The notes under the pieces: generated by a model
Told to the model about the DNA's origin: nothing
Database searches by the model: none
The model's input: only the letters and a program-made list of their open reading frames with translations
Made by a program: the position numbers and the translations under genes
NCBI GenBank assembly: GCA_022827055.1
Contig: JAJDTR010000103.1
Location: 1 to 41,677, forward strand
Length of the DNA: 41,677 bases
Direction of reading: 5' to 3'
Source of the DNA: Candidatus Poribacteria bacterium
Lineage (GTDB): Bacteria; Poribacteria; WGA-4E; JAJDTR01
Shown: positions 25,104-33,597 of the stretch, piece after piece
Layout of the letters: every line of letters begins with the position of its first letter
Numbering within the stretch: the stretch's first letter is position 1

Positions 25104-25182
25104 AATAACAAGCCATTGGAAAAGGGAAACGCCATACGCCTGTGCGCTTGTTTTAAGGGTTCTATCTCCGGATTATCCGATT

Positions 25183-25455
25183 TTAATCTCTTTTCATACT
25201 ATGAATACTGTAATTAGTGATATGTTCATCCAACTTGTCCTCAACCCTGATTAAATGATTTGCCAAATCTTGATGGTCTGTTTTCATCTGGTCTCGCAAA
25301 TCATCTATGCGTTTATTAAGACCAGTACCAAGATCGTCCATGCGCTTGTTCAAGCTAATTTTCAAGTCATCAATGCGTCTATTGGTTAGATTACTGGTAA
25401 AGAGAATTACACCAATAATTGCCGCTGGCGGCAACCAAACACTTATCATTTCCAT
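25183..25455 (-). CDS. Membrane-anchored coiled-coil protein, minus-strand paralogue
   Basis: A 90-residue protein with an N-terminal transmembrane helix (about 4-22). Two clear 11-residue units (LKISLNKRMDD and LGTGLNKRIDD) follow, then a tail with LRDQM, DHQDL, DEHI and IHSMKRD. The tail matches those of 389-820 and 1410-2015 in the pattern IDDLR-x-QM, DH-x2-L, HI and IH-x3-R, showing common ancestry. GAGGAG (25464-25469 on the minus strand) lies 8 nt before the ATG at 25455, giving a firm start. Upstream AT-rich DNA (25480-25520) holds an ACAATT-N6-AATTGT inverted repeat that could be an operator, with a weak TATATT. Function unknown. Confidence 0.75.
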   Translation of the reverse strand: MEMISVWLPPAAIIGVILFTSNLTNRRIDDLKISLNKRMDDLGTGLNKRIDDLRDQMKTDHQDLANHLIRVEDKLDEHITNYSIHSMKRD

Positions 25456-25569
25456 CTTGAATTCTCCTCAATGTTAAGAGTGAAATATAACAATTTCGAG
25501 TAATTGTAACACAAGACGCGTCACAATGCTATATTTTACCTTGCAGTGCCTTGGTAAATATATGATCAT

Positions 25570-25803
25570 TTAGAACCTGTTTGAAAATTACACTTATAGG
25601 CTGCGTTCAAGCGAATGAATAATGAGGGATCAAGCGAACGAATAGTGAGTGCGATAGAGATCCAAAAGTAGTAGGCACACTCCGTGTGCCGTAAACCGCC
25701 TTATTTGTGCCATATACATCCATTTCCAACCGCAAAAGCATGAAAAACCTTCCTACAAATAACCACAAATGGCTTTGCTACCGATTATTCAAACAGGTTC
25801 TAA
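25570..25803. mobile_element. MITE-like element with 16-bp terminal inverted repeats
   Basis: TTAGAACCTGTTTGAA (25570-25585) and TTCAAACAGGTTCTAA (25788-25803) are exact inverted repeats enclosing 202 bp with no transposase gene. If the true ends are GAACCTG and CAGGTTC, both are flanked by TA, which would be the target duplication expected of IS630/Tc1-mariner-type elements. Inside lie a GATC-type repeat unit (25607-25664) and AAAGTAGTAGGCACAC copy 3 (25666-25694). The right terminal repeat contains the stop codon (25800-25802) of the minus-strand DUF5916 gene. Confidence 0.6.
25666..25694. repeat. AAAGTAGTAGGCACAC palindromic repeat, copy 3
   Basis: GGCACAC-TCC-GTGTGCC core at 25674-25690, preceded by AAAAGTAGTA and followed by GTAAAC. 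It differs from copies 1 and 2 by one base near the centre and lies inside the MITE-like element. Confidence 0.75.
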
Positions 25804-28004
25804 CGGTTCCACAAGTATCCTATCTTGACTACAATCACTCGGTTTGCCAGCCGCAGTTTGTCCCCATCCGTCCGCCATCCCTCATTATATCCCACGAATA
25901 AGTTGCTCTTGGGACTGTACTCCCACCCAAACAGCAAACTTACCAAATAGTCTTCGGCAACCTGGATTCTTTCAAAGGCAGTACGTTCACGAGCCGCCTG
26001 CGTGAAGACGCGCAAGAACACATCCCTAGTGAACAGATAAGTGCCCCGCAGAGAACCGACCAAGAATCGCCCATCAATTTTCCGCTGTTCATCTAGGCTC
26101 TGAGCAGAACTTCCGCGCAGGTCGATTGTAAAGTTACTCCGTGGACGTACAGTAGCGGCAAGATAGACTAACCGCTGTAAACCGACAGCCTGTTGGTCGA
26201 AGTTGTAGTAATCGGAAACGCTGAACCCGAGCCATCCGGCAATAGGTTTGGAACGGTCGGTGTCAAAACTCACCTCCCAGTAGTTCGCGCCAAAAACATC
26301 AGTCAACTCAATCTCTCTGCTGTGTTCGTATATTGCGCGCAAGCGGTTCAAAATAGACTCTGTAAATACGAACCCGGCGATTAATTTCACATCCGCGGCG
26401 ACCAAATCCTCCGCAAAGTCCGGGGCAAGATGTAGTGTAGGATGGTCGCGTCTCCAGCGTTTGAAATAGTCGTTGGTGTAAAGCGTCTGAGAGACGCCGC
26501 TTCCGGCGCCAATAAACGGGCGCCAACGGTTTTCTGTCCGTGCGATATACGTTGCCTCGGCATCAAGACGTTGCCATCCTCGATACGGTTCCTTTTCAAG
26601 AAATCCGGTCTGATTCGTCTCGAATCGAGGTCCGACGCGCTCCAACTCCGCTTTGACATCCCACATATAATCGCGCTTGGCAAACTTTAAAATGTACGCA
26701 TCTCCGGCAGAGTTTCCGTCTGAATGTAGGCTGCGCGCAGCCTGTCCCGTGATGTGGTAGGTCTTGCCCAGTGCCAGACTCATATCAGCGCCGACGACGC
26801 GACTGTAGCCGTCGACGTGCTCCCGATTCGTGAAGAGCGCCCCGACGTTGGATTGCTTGAACACATCGCGCTTCACCCGTACCGCGGAATACCACGCCTC
26901 CTCCTTGGCTCTTGACGGGTTCCCGGCTTCCAGCGCATCAAAACTCCCGGTTTGAGCCCCGAGTACACCGATCGAATAACGGCTAAGTTTGCCCGTCATT
27001 TTTCCGCCCCACAAAATGTCGCCGAGACTTCCGATGCGTCGGCTAAAGAACAGGTCAAGAGGCGTCTCAAAGAAGCTGTTGCCCTCAACGAAAAACGGAC
27101 GCTTCTCCGGGAACCTCGTCGGAAATCGGGTGAGATTTATCTCTAGCTGATCTGCCTCTACCTGTGCGAAATCGGGATTCAGCGTAAAGTTGGTCCTTAG
27201 CGCATCCGATAAACTGTACTGCAAGTCAATCCCCGTGGCTAACTGTCCCGTGGCAGATTGAGCGTGAGTCTTCGATGAACCGCCCAGACCGTAAGGGATG
27301 ATTTCAAGCGATTTCCCGGCATCGATACCGGAAAGCCCGACGGCGTGACCGAGGTCGGACATCCGAGTCCTATACCCGGCTTGTGTCATCTGTTTCCAGA
27401 TAGTAATCTCGGACTTCCTGCGACTCAGCCGTTCAATGTCGAATCCCCATACATGCTCAGCTATCTCGGGAAAACGGAAATTCGCAAACGGAATCTTAAA
27501 CTCCGCTGTCCAACCAAGTTCGTCAATTTGCGACTCCACCCACCAGATTCCGCGCCAGCTTCCGTCGATTTGGGCGTCATCGTAGCGATAGTTGTCTTCT
27601 TGGATACCGCTCGGGGTGGTGGCAAACTTATAACCCGTGCGATGGTCATGGTGGGGATCGATAAAGAACGAGATGAGATCCGAATCGTAAATGTTACCTC
27701 GCCGCGTGACGCGATTCACAATCTTTTCAGGCTCGGAATCGTAACACCGAAACGCAACGAACAGGTTGTGACGATCATAGGCGATGTAGGCGACGGTTTC
27801 GTCGGTCGCGGGGCGGCCGCGCCTCGGTTCCAGCTGGATGAACCCGGAGATGGGAGATGCCGCATCCCAAGCGGGGTCGTCTAAGCGGCCATCAATTACC
27901 GGAGGCGGGATGTCTTCCAAACGGTATGCTGTAATGACGTGCGAACCCAACCCGTCGGTGTGGCCCCAAAGCAGGGATGGGAAAAGGAGCAAGGTAAGAA
28001 TCAT
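25800..28004 (-). CDS. DUF5916 outer-membrane protein with CBM9-like N-terminal domain
   Basis: From the ATG at 28004 the product is 734 residues: a short signal-like N-terminus (MILTLLLFPSLLWGH), a family 9 carbohydrate-binding-like domain (about 20-200; IDGRLDDPAWDAA, DSDLISFFIDPHHD, GWTAEFKIPF) and a DUF5916 region (about 210-734). The latter contains NFTLNPDFAQVEADQ, FPEKRPFFVEGNSFF and FFSRRIG, with C-terminal beta-strand-rich sequence typical of an outer-membrane barrel. Ligand and transport role are not established for the family; sugar or glycan handling is a plausible inference from the CBM9-like part. The open frame extends to 28118, but the extra 38 residues are translated from a dispersed repeat, so I trim to 28004 although no strong ribosome binding site is seen. 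The stop codon lies in a MITE-like terminal repeat. Confidence 0.8.
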   Translation of the reverse strand: MILTLLLFPSLLWGHTDGLGSHVITAYRLEDIPPPVIDGRLDDPAWDAASPISGFIQLEPRRGRPATDETVAYIAYDRHNLFVAFRCYDSEPEKIVNRVTRRGNIYDSDLISFFIDPHHDHRTGYKFATTPSGIQEDNYRYDDAQIDGSWRGIWWVESQIDELGWTAEFKIPFANFRFPEIAEHVWGFDIERLSRRKSEITIWKQMTQAGYRTRMSDLGHAVGLSGIDAGKSLEIIPYGLGGSSKTHAQSATGQLATGIDLQYSLSDALRTNFTLNPDFAQVEADQLEINLTRFPTRFPEKRPFFVEGNSFFETPLDLFFSRRIGSLGDILWGGKMTGKLSRYSIGVLGAQTGSFDALEAGNPSRAKEEAWYSAVRVKRDVFKQSNVGALFTNREHVDGYSRVVGADMSLALGKTYHITGQAARSLHSDGNSAGDAYILKFAKRDYMWDVKAELERVGPRFETNQTGFLEKEPYRGWQRLDAEATYIARTENRWRPFIGAGSGVSQTLYTNDYFKRWRRDHPTLHLAPDFAEDLVAADVKLIAGFVFTESILNRLRAIYEHSREIELTDVFGANYWEVSFDTDRSKPIAGWLGFSVSDYYNFDQQAVGLQRLVYLAATVRPRSNFTIDLRGSSAQSLDEQRKIDGRFLVGSLRGTYLFTRDVFLRVFTQAARERTAFERIQVAEDYLVSLLFGWEYSPKSNLFVGYNEGWRTDGDKLRLANRVIVVKIGYLWNR

Positions 28005-28023
28005 CGGTGATCGATTTGTTGTA

Positions 28024-28107
28024 GGCGGGATCAAGCGAACGATCAACTGAACGGACAGCGAAGGATCAAGCGAGCGATTAGCGAGTGCGATAGAAAATCT
28101 CGATAGA
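28024..28107 (+). repeat. Dispersed GATC-type repeat upstream of the DUF5916 gene
   Basis: GGGATCAAGCGAACGATCAA, then AAGGATCAAGCGAGCGATTA, then GCGATAGAAAATC. It occupies the 5' flank of the minus-strand DUF5916 gene and extends its reading frame artificially. Confidence 0.75.
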
Positions 28108-28259
28108 TTTTTTCTCAAGTATACGGATGGTAAGGGATTAACTGACTAAGGAAAGTTTGAAACTCCCATAATACTTCAATTGAGAGCATTGGAGGGTTAG
28201 ACAGCATTCCTTCAGACGAATCTATTTCCTGTTTTCAATTTTCTTATTCACTCGTGTCG

Positions 28260-29183
28260 CTATTCTGCTCCATTCCTCCGCATAACCTCCGCGAACAAAG
28301 CTTTCATTCCGTAAAGGCGATTTTCCGATTGGTCAAACATAATTGACCGCGGATCCGCAATCAGATTGCCCGAAATCTCGTACCCTCGGTGCGCAGGCAA
28401 ACAGTGCATCACCAAAGCATTGTGTCCTTCCATAATTGCGTTATTCAACTGATACGGCTGCATCAACTCAATCCTACGCTGCTTTTCGTCTTCAAATTCA
28501 GGATTCCCAAAGAACTCCATATCAACCCAAGTATCGGTATAAACCACATCACTTTCAGCGATAGCTTCGCTTAGACATTCTGAAGACCTGCACAACCCCG
28601 TCCGACACGCCTCGGCAAGCAGTGCCTCGTCAGCCGCCGCCGGATTCGTCATCGGTGCCACAATCGTGATTTCCATGCCAACCTTCATTCCGGCGGCAAT
28701 GAGCGAGTTACACACATTGTTATGGATCCCGACATAGGTGAGTTTCACTCCCTCTATCCGTCCGAGTTTTTCTTGGATGGTCATCAGATCCGCTAATATC
28801 TGAGTAGGATGATACCGATCACAGCATCCGTTGATGATCGGGACCGATGAAACTTCGGCTGCCCGAATCACATCCGCATGTTTTAGTAATCGCGCTAGAA
28901 TTACATCAACATACGCCGATAGTACGCGAATTTCATCTTGGAAGTCCGTCAAGACGAAATTCGTCACGCCCCAGTCCAAGAAGAAGGCATGCCCGCCCAA
29001 CTGGCTCATACCGACCTCGCCGGCACAGCGGGTTCGGGTCGATGTCTTCTGAAATAACAGTGCGAGACTTCGACCACGCATTAGATTCTCGAATTTGTTA
29101 GGGAAACGCTTAATTTCGATACTTCTCTCAACAACATCAAGAATCTCTTCTCGCGTCCAGTCCTTGAGTGAAATCAGGTGCAT
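28260..29183 (-). CDS. Ornithine carbamoyltransferase-like enzyme (argF-like)
   Basis: A 307-residue cytosolic enzyme of the aspartate/ornithine carbamoyltransferase family. Carbamoyl-phosphate-binding elements are intact: STRTR (48-52), HPTQ (125-128) and HCLPAHRG (260-267). The amino-acid-binding side is partly conserved: NNV (155-157) and D217. However, the usual DVWVSMG loop reads DTWVDMEFF (217-225), with Asp replacing the serine that helps hold ornithine. The loop around 69-84 (DWGVTNFVLTDFQDE) lacks the usual RGE-type motif. It may be a genuine but divergent ornithine carbamoyltransferase or may act on a modified or different acceptor. The ATG has GGAGA about 10 nt upstream on the minus strand. 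No other arginine-pathway gene is adjacent. Confidence 0.75.
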   Translation of the reverse strand: MHLISLKDWTREEILDVVERSIEIKRFPNKFENLMRGRSLALLFQKTSTRTRCAGEVGMSQLGGHAFFLDWGVTNFVLTDFQDEIRVLSAYVDVILARLLKHADVIRAAEVSSVPIINGCCDRYHPTQILADLMTIQEKLGRIEGVKLTYVGIHNNVCNSLIAAGMKVGMEITIVAPMTNPAAADEALLAEACRTGLCRSSECLSEAIAESDVVYTDTWVDMEFFGNPEFEDEKQRRIELMQPYQLNNAIMEGHNALVMHCLPAHRGYEISGNLIADPRSIMFDQSENRLYGMKALFAEVMRRNGAE

Positions 29184-29339
29184 AACTCTTCTCCAAGGAT
29201 AGTGAACGAATCAAGCCGTAAAGCCTACTCAATCCGTCTACAATCCATCTTCGTCGTTATCTTTCTTTCGCAAAGATTTTAGGCTTAATGCGCTGTTACG
29301 ATTATTGCTTATTCCACATCTGATGATGTATTCTGCCCT

Positions 29340-29390
29340 AAAAAAGATCAATGTTGGCAAACAAATGCAGCCGTTGTCCGCCAACATTGA
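29340..29390 (-). terminator. Rho-independent terminator for the ABC exporter operon
   Basis: On the minus strand, TCAATGTTGGC (29390-29380) pairs with GCCAACATTGA (29358-29348), a perfect 11-bp stem, followed by TC and six T (29345-29340). It lies about 155 nt downstream of the permease stop. Nothing else is seen in 29184-29545 apart from the upstream region of the carbamoyltransferase gene. Confidence 0.7.
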
Positions 29391-29545
29391 GTTTGATTCC
29401 CGTAGCGTTGTCTTAGTTTATGTCCCAACTCCTGATTGCCGGTCGATGTGGGGTCTGCTGCGCAGATTTCATTGTATCATGTTCCCGAGAAAATGCCAAA
29501 CCAAATGCGGGCAATGGCAAATTAACCTCGTAATCCTGTCGCGGT

Positions 29546-30352
29546 TTATCCGCTCCGTTTCAGTCTCCCGGCTCGCTTTGCGTACTGTTCTCCCAAATGG
29601 AAAATCCAAAAACCGAGCGGGATGGTAATGATGCCAATAATCAACAGCAAGATAAGGTTGTGCGCTTGGTCGGCAATCGACGAATTTTCAAGCATTGCTG
29701 CCCGAATGGACCTAAGCGTATACGTCGCGGGGGAAATTCGGGAAAACAGTTGAAGCCATTCCGGCAACACCTCAATCTCATAGTAGACCCCGGAAATCAA
29801 CAAGATAACCGATTCGAGGATTCCGTTTGCCGCCTGGCCCTTTTCTGGCGAAAGCAGTGGAAAAATCGCCGCCATTAGACCGATGCCGATAAAGGAAAGG
29901 CTGGCGACGAGCACAGTCACTGCCATCGTCAACCAATTGGCTTGACTTAGGTCGATGTGTTCTCGAAAAAAAAGTGGCATCACCGCCAACACAATCCCTG
30001 TCCGTAGCAAACCATACAAAATAGCGAAAAAGCACGAGCCGACGAGATGGGTGATGCGGTAAATCGGCGCCATAAATGTGTACTCAATTGTGCCCTCCCA
30101 GCGTTCCCAAGTTATGGCATCGCTTACCTCTCTCATCATGATTGATAGGAATCCCCAAATTAACGCGCCAATGACCAAGTAGAGCACGTCTTGTGCGGAG
30201 CCGCGTCCAACCATGATTAACCCAATCGTTAATGCATTCACGATTGAATAGGTGAAAAAGAGAATCTCCCAATTGAGATACCGCTTGAGAAGATTGAAGT
30301 TGCGTTCAATGAAAGCATAAGAAACCTCGGCTTCGCGTCTGATATCGAACAT
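29546..30352 (-). CDS. ABC-2 type transporter permease
   Basis: A 268-residue membrane protein with about six predicted helices. A basic cytoplasmic N-terminus (FDIRREAEVSYAFIERNFNLLKRYLNWE) precedes the first helix, and a conserved ABC-2 region (LLSPEKGQAANGILESVILLISGVYYE, then ISPATYTLRSIRAAM) precedes the last. It forms the channel half of an efflux ABC transporter with the ATPase encoded immediately upstream; the gap between them is 4 nt, so they are co-translated. The substrate is unknown; this family exports drugs, lipids or polysaccharide-related molecules. The pair ends in the terminator at 29340-29390. Confidence 0.8.
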   Translation of the reverse strand: MFDIRREAEVSYAFIERNFNLLKRYLNWEILFFTYSIVNALTIGLIMVGRGSAQDVLYLVIGALIWGFLSIMMREVSDAITWERWEGTIEYTFMAPIYRITHLVGSCFFAILYGLLRTGIVLAVMPLFFREHIDLSQANWLTMAVTVLVASLSFIGIGLMAAIFPLLSPEKGQAANGILESVILLISGVYYEIEVLPEWLQLFSRISPATYTLRSIRAAMLENSSIADQAHNLILLLIIGIITIPLGFWIFHLGEQYAKRAGRLKRSG

Positions 30353-30356
30353 TGTC

Positions 30357-31202
30357 CTATTCCACGTCCTCCGTCAAATCTTTCCCCGTGAGCTCAATAA
30401 ACACGTCCTCAAGCGTAACCTTGTCGCCCTGCGTACTGATCTGCGCTATCAGTTCCTTCGGCGTGCCTGTGGCGATGAACTTACCGTTATCGATAATGGA
30501 AATGTGATCGCACAGGGTTTCGGCTTCAACCATATCGTGCGTGGTTAACAGCACAACGACATCGTGATCTTCCCGGATCTCACTGATGAAACGCTGCACA
30601 TCGCGTTTCGATTTTGGGTCTAATCCGGTGGTGGGCTCATCGAGCAGCAACAGGATTGGCGAGGTGAGAAGTGCGCGTGCAATGGCGATTTTTTGTTGCA
30701 TGCCCCTTGAAAGGTCTTCCATCATTTCATCCATCCGAGTGGAATCAAAGCCAAGCCGAACGAGTATCTTTTCCGCCTTTTCCCGAGCGTCGCGCGCCGA
30801 AAGACCATAAAGTCGCGCGGAATGTATCAAATTCTCCTCCGAAGACAGGCGCTTAAAAAAGGAAGCTTCGACAGAAACCCGATTAATCATTTGCCGAAAC
30901 TTGAAGCTGTCGTTGACTACATCATATCCAAAAAAGCTTATCTGTCCGCTATCCGGTAGCAGCAGCGTAGAGATTAATCGAATCAACGTTGACTTTCCCG
31001 AGCCATTGGCACCGAGGATGCCGTAGATTTCTCCCATTGCAACTTGGAACGAGACATTGTCAACTGCCTTGATTACCTCCTTTTTCCGTCGTAACCGATG
31101 ACGGATTTTCTGTAAGGACGTCAATTGGATATTCTGTGGGTACGGTTGCTTCCGATGGAAGTGTTTAACGAGTCGGTCCACAATTAACCTGTTTGGCATC
31201 AT
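30357..31202 (-). CDS. ABC transporter ATPase subunit (ABC-2 exporter)
   Basis: A 281-residue cytosolic nucleotide-binding subunit. Walker A GANGSGKS (64-71), signature LSRGMQQK (164-171), Walker B LLLLDEP (184-190) and the H-loop histidine in LLTTHD are intact. The Q-loop region reads RVSVEASFFKRL (108-119), with Val where the usual glutamine stands. Basic residues (KIRHRLRRKKEVIK) are inserted before the first core strand, extending the N-terminal part beyond the typical length. It powers the permease encoded 4 nt downstream. Start: two adjacent ATGs (31202 and 31199) with AGGAAA upstream. Substrate unknown. Confidence 0.85.
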   Translation of the reverse strand: MMPNRLIVDRLVKHFHRKQPYPQNIQLTSLQKIRHRLRRKKEVIKAVDNVSFQVAMGEIYGILGANGSGKSTLIRLISTLLLPDSGQISFFGYDVVNDSFKFRQMINRVSVEASFFKRLSSEENLIHSARLYGLSARDAREKAEKILVRLGFDSTRMDEMMEDLSRGMQQKIAIARALLTSPILLLLDEPTTGLDPKSKRDVQRFISEIREDHDVVVLLTTHDMVEAETLCDHISIIDNGKFIATGTPKELIAQISTQGDKVTLEDVFIELTGKDLTEDVE

Positions 31203-31568
31203 TATCGCGGATTTCCTTTACTTTGTTCCTGTAAGTTGGGACATGCAGCCTTCATTCCTTGCTTGTATTAACCTCCATTTTCCAGCGCCTTGCTGTGTTG
31301 TACATGGTGTCCATGAATTGTTAATTTGCGCGTTAACCGAGGTCAGTTCCCAGATGATTTCACCCTGCATCCAACTTGCACACTGTTTTCCAGAATCTTG
31401 AGATTCCTGTATCTCCCGCCGCTGAGGCGAGGATCTCATTGCTACCTCTATCTCCAAAATTTTACAACCGATCCAATCGGACAACAAAAATTACTAGCTC
31501 ACACTCTTCGGTGCTTGGAATCGCGATCCAGTCGCCAGGTTGTGCGCCATGCAGCATTTAATTTTGAC
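31203..31568. other. Divergent intergenic region
   Basis: The space between the minus-strand ABC operon and the plus-strand HU gene. I see no gene, strong hairpin or member of the repeat families found elsewhere. It should hold the ABC operon promoter, which I could not place. Confidence 0.5.
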
Positions 31569-31598
31569 TTGACAGATAAACAACCAAGTATGTATAAT
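31569..31598 (+). promoter_or_regulatory. Sigma-70 promoter of the HU gene
   Basis: TTGACA (31569-31574), an 18-nt spacer and TATAAT (31593-31598). AGGAGG (31651-31656) lies 5 nt before the ATG. Confidence 0.85.
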
Positions 31599-31661
31599 TG
31601 CGCAGAATCGCAGTCATAATGCGACTCGAAGCATATTCACAATAACCTAAAGGAGGATAAG

Positions 31662-31946
31662 ATGGCTGATAGATTATCGAAGCAAGATGTCATCAATAGT
31701 GTTGTAGACGAAACAGGTTTGAGTAAGAAAGATGCTAGTGGCGCAGTTGACGCCGTAGTCAATACCATCAAAAATGCCCTCGCTGGAGGGAATTCGGTCG
31801 GGCTAATCGGGTTCGGTACTTTTGAAGTAAAGACTAGAGCAGCTCGCACAGGACGCAACCCGCAGACAGGCGCGGAACTCAAGATCTCCGCGAAAAATGT
31901 TCCGTCCTTCAAGGCTGGCAAAGAGCTTAAAGACGCTGTCGCTTAA
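31662..31946 (+). CDS. hup: HU-family DNA-binding protein
   Basis: A 94-residue nucleoid protein that bends DNA as a dimer. The family signature [21 protein letters not shown] begins at about residue 50, with the RNPQTG tip that inserts a proline into the minor groove, and it ends in the usual [11 protein letters not shown] helix. Length and start are typical ([11 protein letters not shown]). A consensus promoter and AGGAGG point to strong, single-gene expression. HU or IHF subtype cannot be assigned with confidence from sequence; standalone context favours HU. Confidence 0.92.
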   Translation: MADRLSKQDVINSVVDETGLSKKDASGAVDAVVNTIKNALAGGNSVGLIGFGTFEVKTRAARTGRNPQTGAELKISAKNVPSFKAGKELKDAVA

Positions 31947-32486
31947 TGTCCCTTTTAAAGATTCCGGATTTTGGACGCCATGATTTGAAAGGGAACATTC
32001 CCCACCCAACTTGAGGCCTCCAATGTCCTGAATTGTCCGATTCATTTTCTAACGTGTCGCACTTTGTCTTCGAAAAATACATCAAACATCCTAAAACAGT
32101 CACGCGAGATTGGTAAACCGGGCGTGATTCTATTATCCCATCATTATACTTCCATCCAATCTTTCATTTCAAGCGAATCCTTCTACGACAAAGGTTCTCT
32201 ATCACCGAATAGTGGTTTTAATTCTGCTTTGAAACGTTCAAGAAATTCCACTATTCAAACGTTTTCTTGATGCGCGGTAAATGATGACGACGTGGAATCG
32301 GGAAAGTGCGGATATCGTGAACGTGACTAAGCATACATGTCGCCGATGTCTAATAGCTTCCGATTGGGGCGTCGTGATTACAGTCGAAGTCAGGATGCGT
32401 CAATACGTGCAAGGTGTGCGTGGTACAAGATTCGTCGTGAGTCTCGGTACGAAATCATGATTTGACACCGTCACAGGAGATTATTG
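31947..32486. other. 540-nt intergenic region
   Basis: No convincing gene. An imperfect GT-CCCTTT/AAAGGGAAC pair (31948-31996) follows HU without a T-run. GAATAGTGG (32207-32215) and CCACTATTC (32248-32256) are perfect inverted repeats 32 nt apart, of unknown meaning. AGGAG (32474-32478) is the ribosome binding site of the next gene. Confidence 0.5.
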
Positions 32487-33539
32487 ATGTTACTTCGAGC
32501 TCGTGCACCCGTACGAATTGATTTTGCTGGTGGCTGGACCGATGTTGCCCTTTTTACAGAGGAGTCCAAAGGGTTAGTTGTAAACGCTGCAATAAATATC
32601 TATTCGTTCGCCACTATTGCGTGCGAAGGAGGCCAGGCCGCGTGCGGTTCACCACGACAACAACCTGATTCAAAAAATAGTGTCCGGCTGTATTCAGCGG
32701 ATTTTGACGTCCACGTTGAATCACCAGATGTGAGTCAGCTTGAGTATGACGGCAACATTGACCTTGTAAAAGCGGCAGTGCGCAAAATGCTGGAGAAAGG
32801 AAACGGATTCAGCCTTTCCACGCAATCAATTGCGCCGCCGGAAAGCGGTCTCGGAACTTCAGCTGCAATGGGAGTTGCGTTGGTCGGCGTTATTAGTGCG
32901 TTCAAAGAATCATCACTGCTGCCTTACGAATGCGCTGAATTGGCAAGTTCAATTGAACGCCACGAATTAGAGATACTTGGCGGTAAGCAAGATCACTACG
33001 CCAGTGCGGTCGGTGGAATCAACTTCATGGAGTTTATGGGCGAAGAGGTCAGGACATCCAGCCTTAAAATTGCGCCTGAGGTCTGTTACGAGCTTGAGAA
33101 AAACCTTGTCTTGTGTTACTCGGGTAGATCTCGTCCCTCTGGAAATATCCATCAGAATGTGACCGATGCGTACGTGAACAATGATGTGAAAACGCGAACA
33201 GCACTGAGGAACATGAAAGAAATTGCCCGAGCTGCCAAGACTGCGCTCATGCACGGCAAGCTGTCAAATTTCGGCCAACTACTTAATGAGAATTGGGAAA
33301 ATCAAAAGTCGCTTCACCCTTCAGTGACGAACGAACACATTGATGGCCTATTCAATACTGCGCTGACTGGTGGTGCCATTGGTGGAAAGGCGTGCGGCGC
33401 AGGCGGGGGTGGATGCCTCGTGTTTTATTGCGAACCGGATCGAGAACATCGGGTCCGCCAAAGGCTTGAAGAGTCGGGCGCGAAGATTATTGACTTCAAC
33501 TTTGATTTTGGGGGGCTACAGACGTGGAAAGTCGATTAA
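32487..33539 (+). CDS. GHMP-family sugar kinase (heptose-7-phosphate kinase-like)
   Basis: A 350-residue cytosolic small-molecule kinase. The N-terminus [20 protein letters not shown] is the GHMP motif 1 typical of D-glycero-D-manno-heptose 7-phosphate kinase and related sugar kinases. [13 protein letters not shown] (motif 2) is the ATP phosphate loop. [19 protein letters not shown] near the C-terminus is motif 3. It probably phosphorylates a sugar or sugar phosphate for nucleotide-sugar synthesis; heptose kinase (HddA-like) is the closest guess. The ATG at 32487 has AGGAG 8 nt upstream and is preferred over the adjacent TTG at 32484. UDP-glucose dehydrogenase lies two genes downstream, which fits an envelope-polysaccharide context. 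Confidence 0.8.
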   Translation: MLLRARAPVRIDFAGGWTDVALFTEESKGLVVNAAINIYSFATIACEGGQAACGSPRQQPDSKNSVRLYSADFDVHVESPDVSQLEYDGNIDLVKAAVRKMLEKGNGFSLSTQSIAPPESGLGTSAAMGVALVGVISAFKESSLLPYECAELASSIERHELEILGGKQDHYASAVGGINFMEFMGEEVRTSSLKIAPEVCYELEKNLVLCYSGRSRPSGNIHQNVTDAYVNNDVKTRTALRNMKEIARAAKTALMHGKLSNFGQLLNENWENQKSLHPSVTNEHIDGLFNTALTGGAIGGKACGAGGGGCLVFYCEPDREHRVRQRLEESGAKIIDFNFDFGGLQTWKVD

Positions 33540-33597
33540 ATCCACACCGTCCCATTGTGATACCCGACATGTGCCGCTGACCACGGAGTCCTCACAC

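Noticed and set aside
29305..29628. A 107-codon plus-strand gene
   Set aside because: Runs through the minus-strand terminator hairpin and into the permease gene in antisense; no ribosome binding site.
31948..31996. Terminator after HU
   Set aside because: The CCCTTT/AAAGGG stem has a bulge, a long loop and no T-run after it.
33370..33597. A 76-residue N-terminal extension of the MoxR ATPase
   Set aside because: Overlaps the 3' end of the GHMP kinase in another frame and resembles no MoxR N-terminus; GGAG supports the GTG at 33598.
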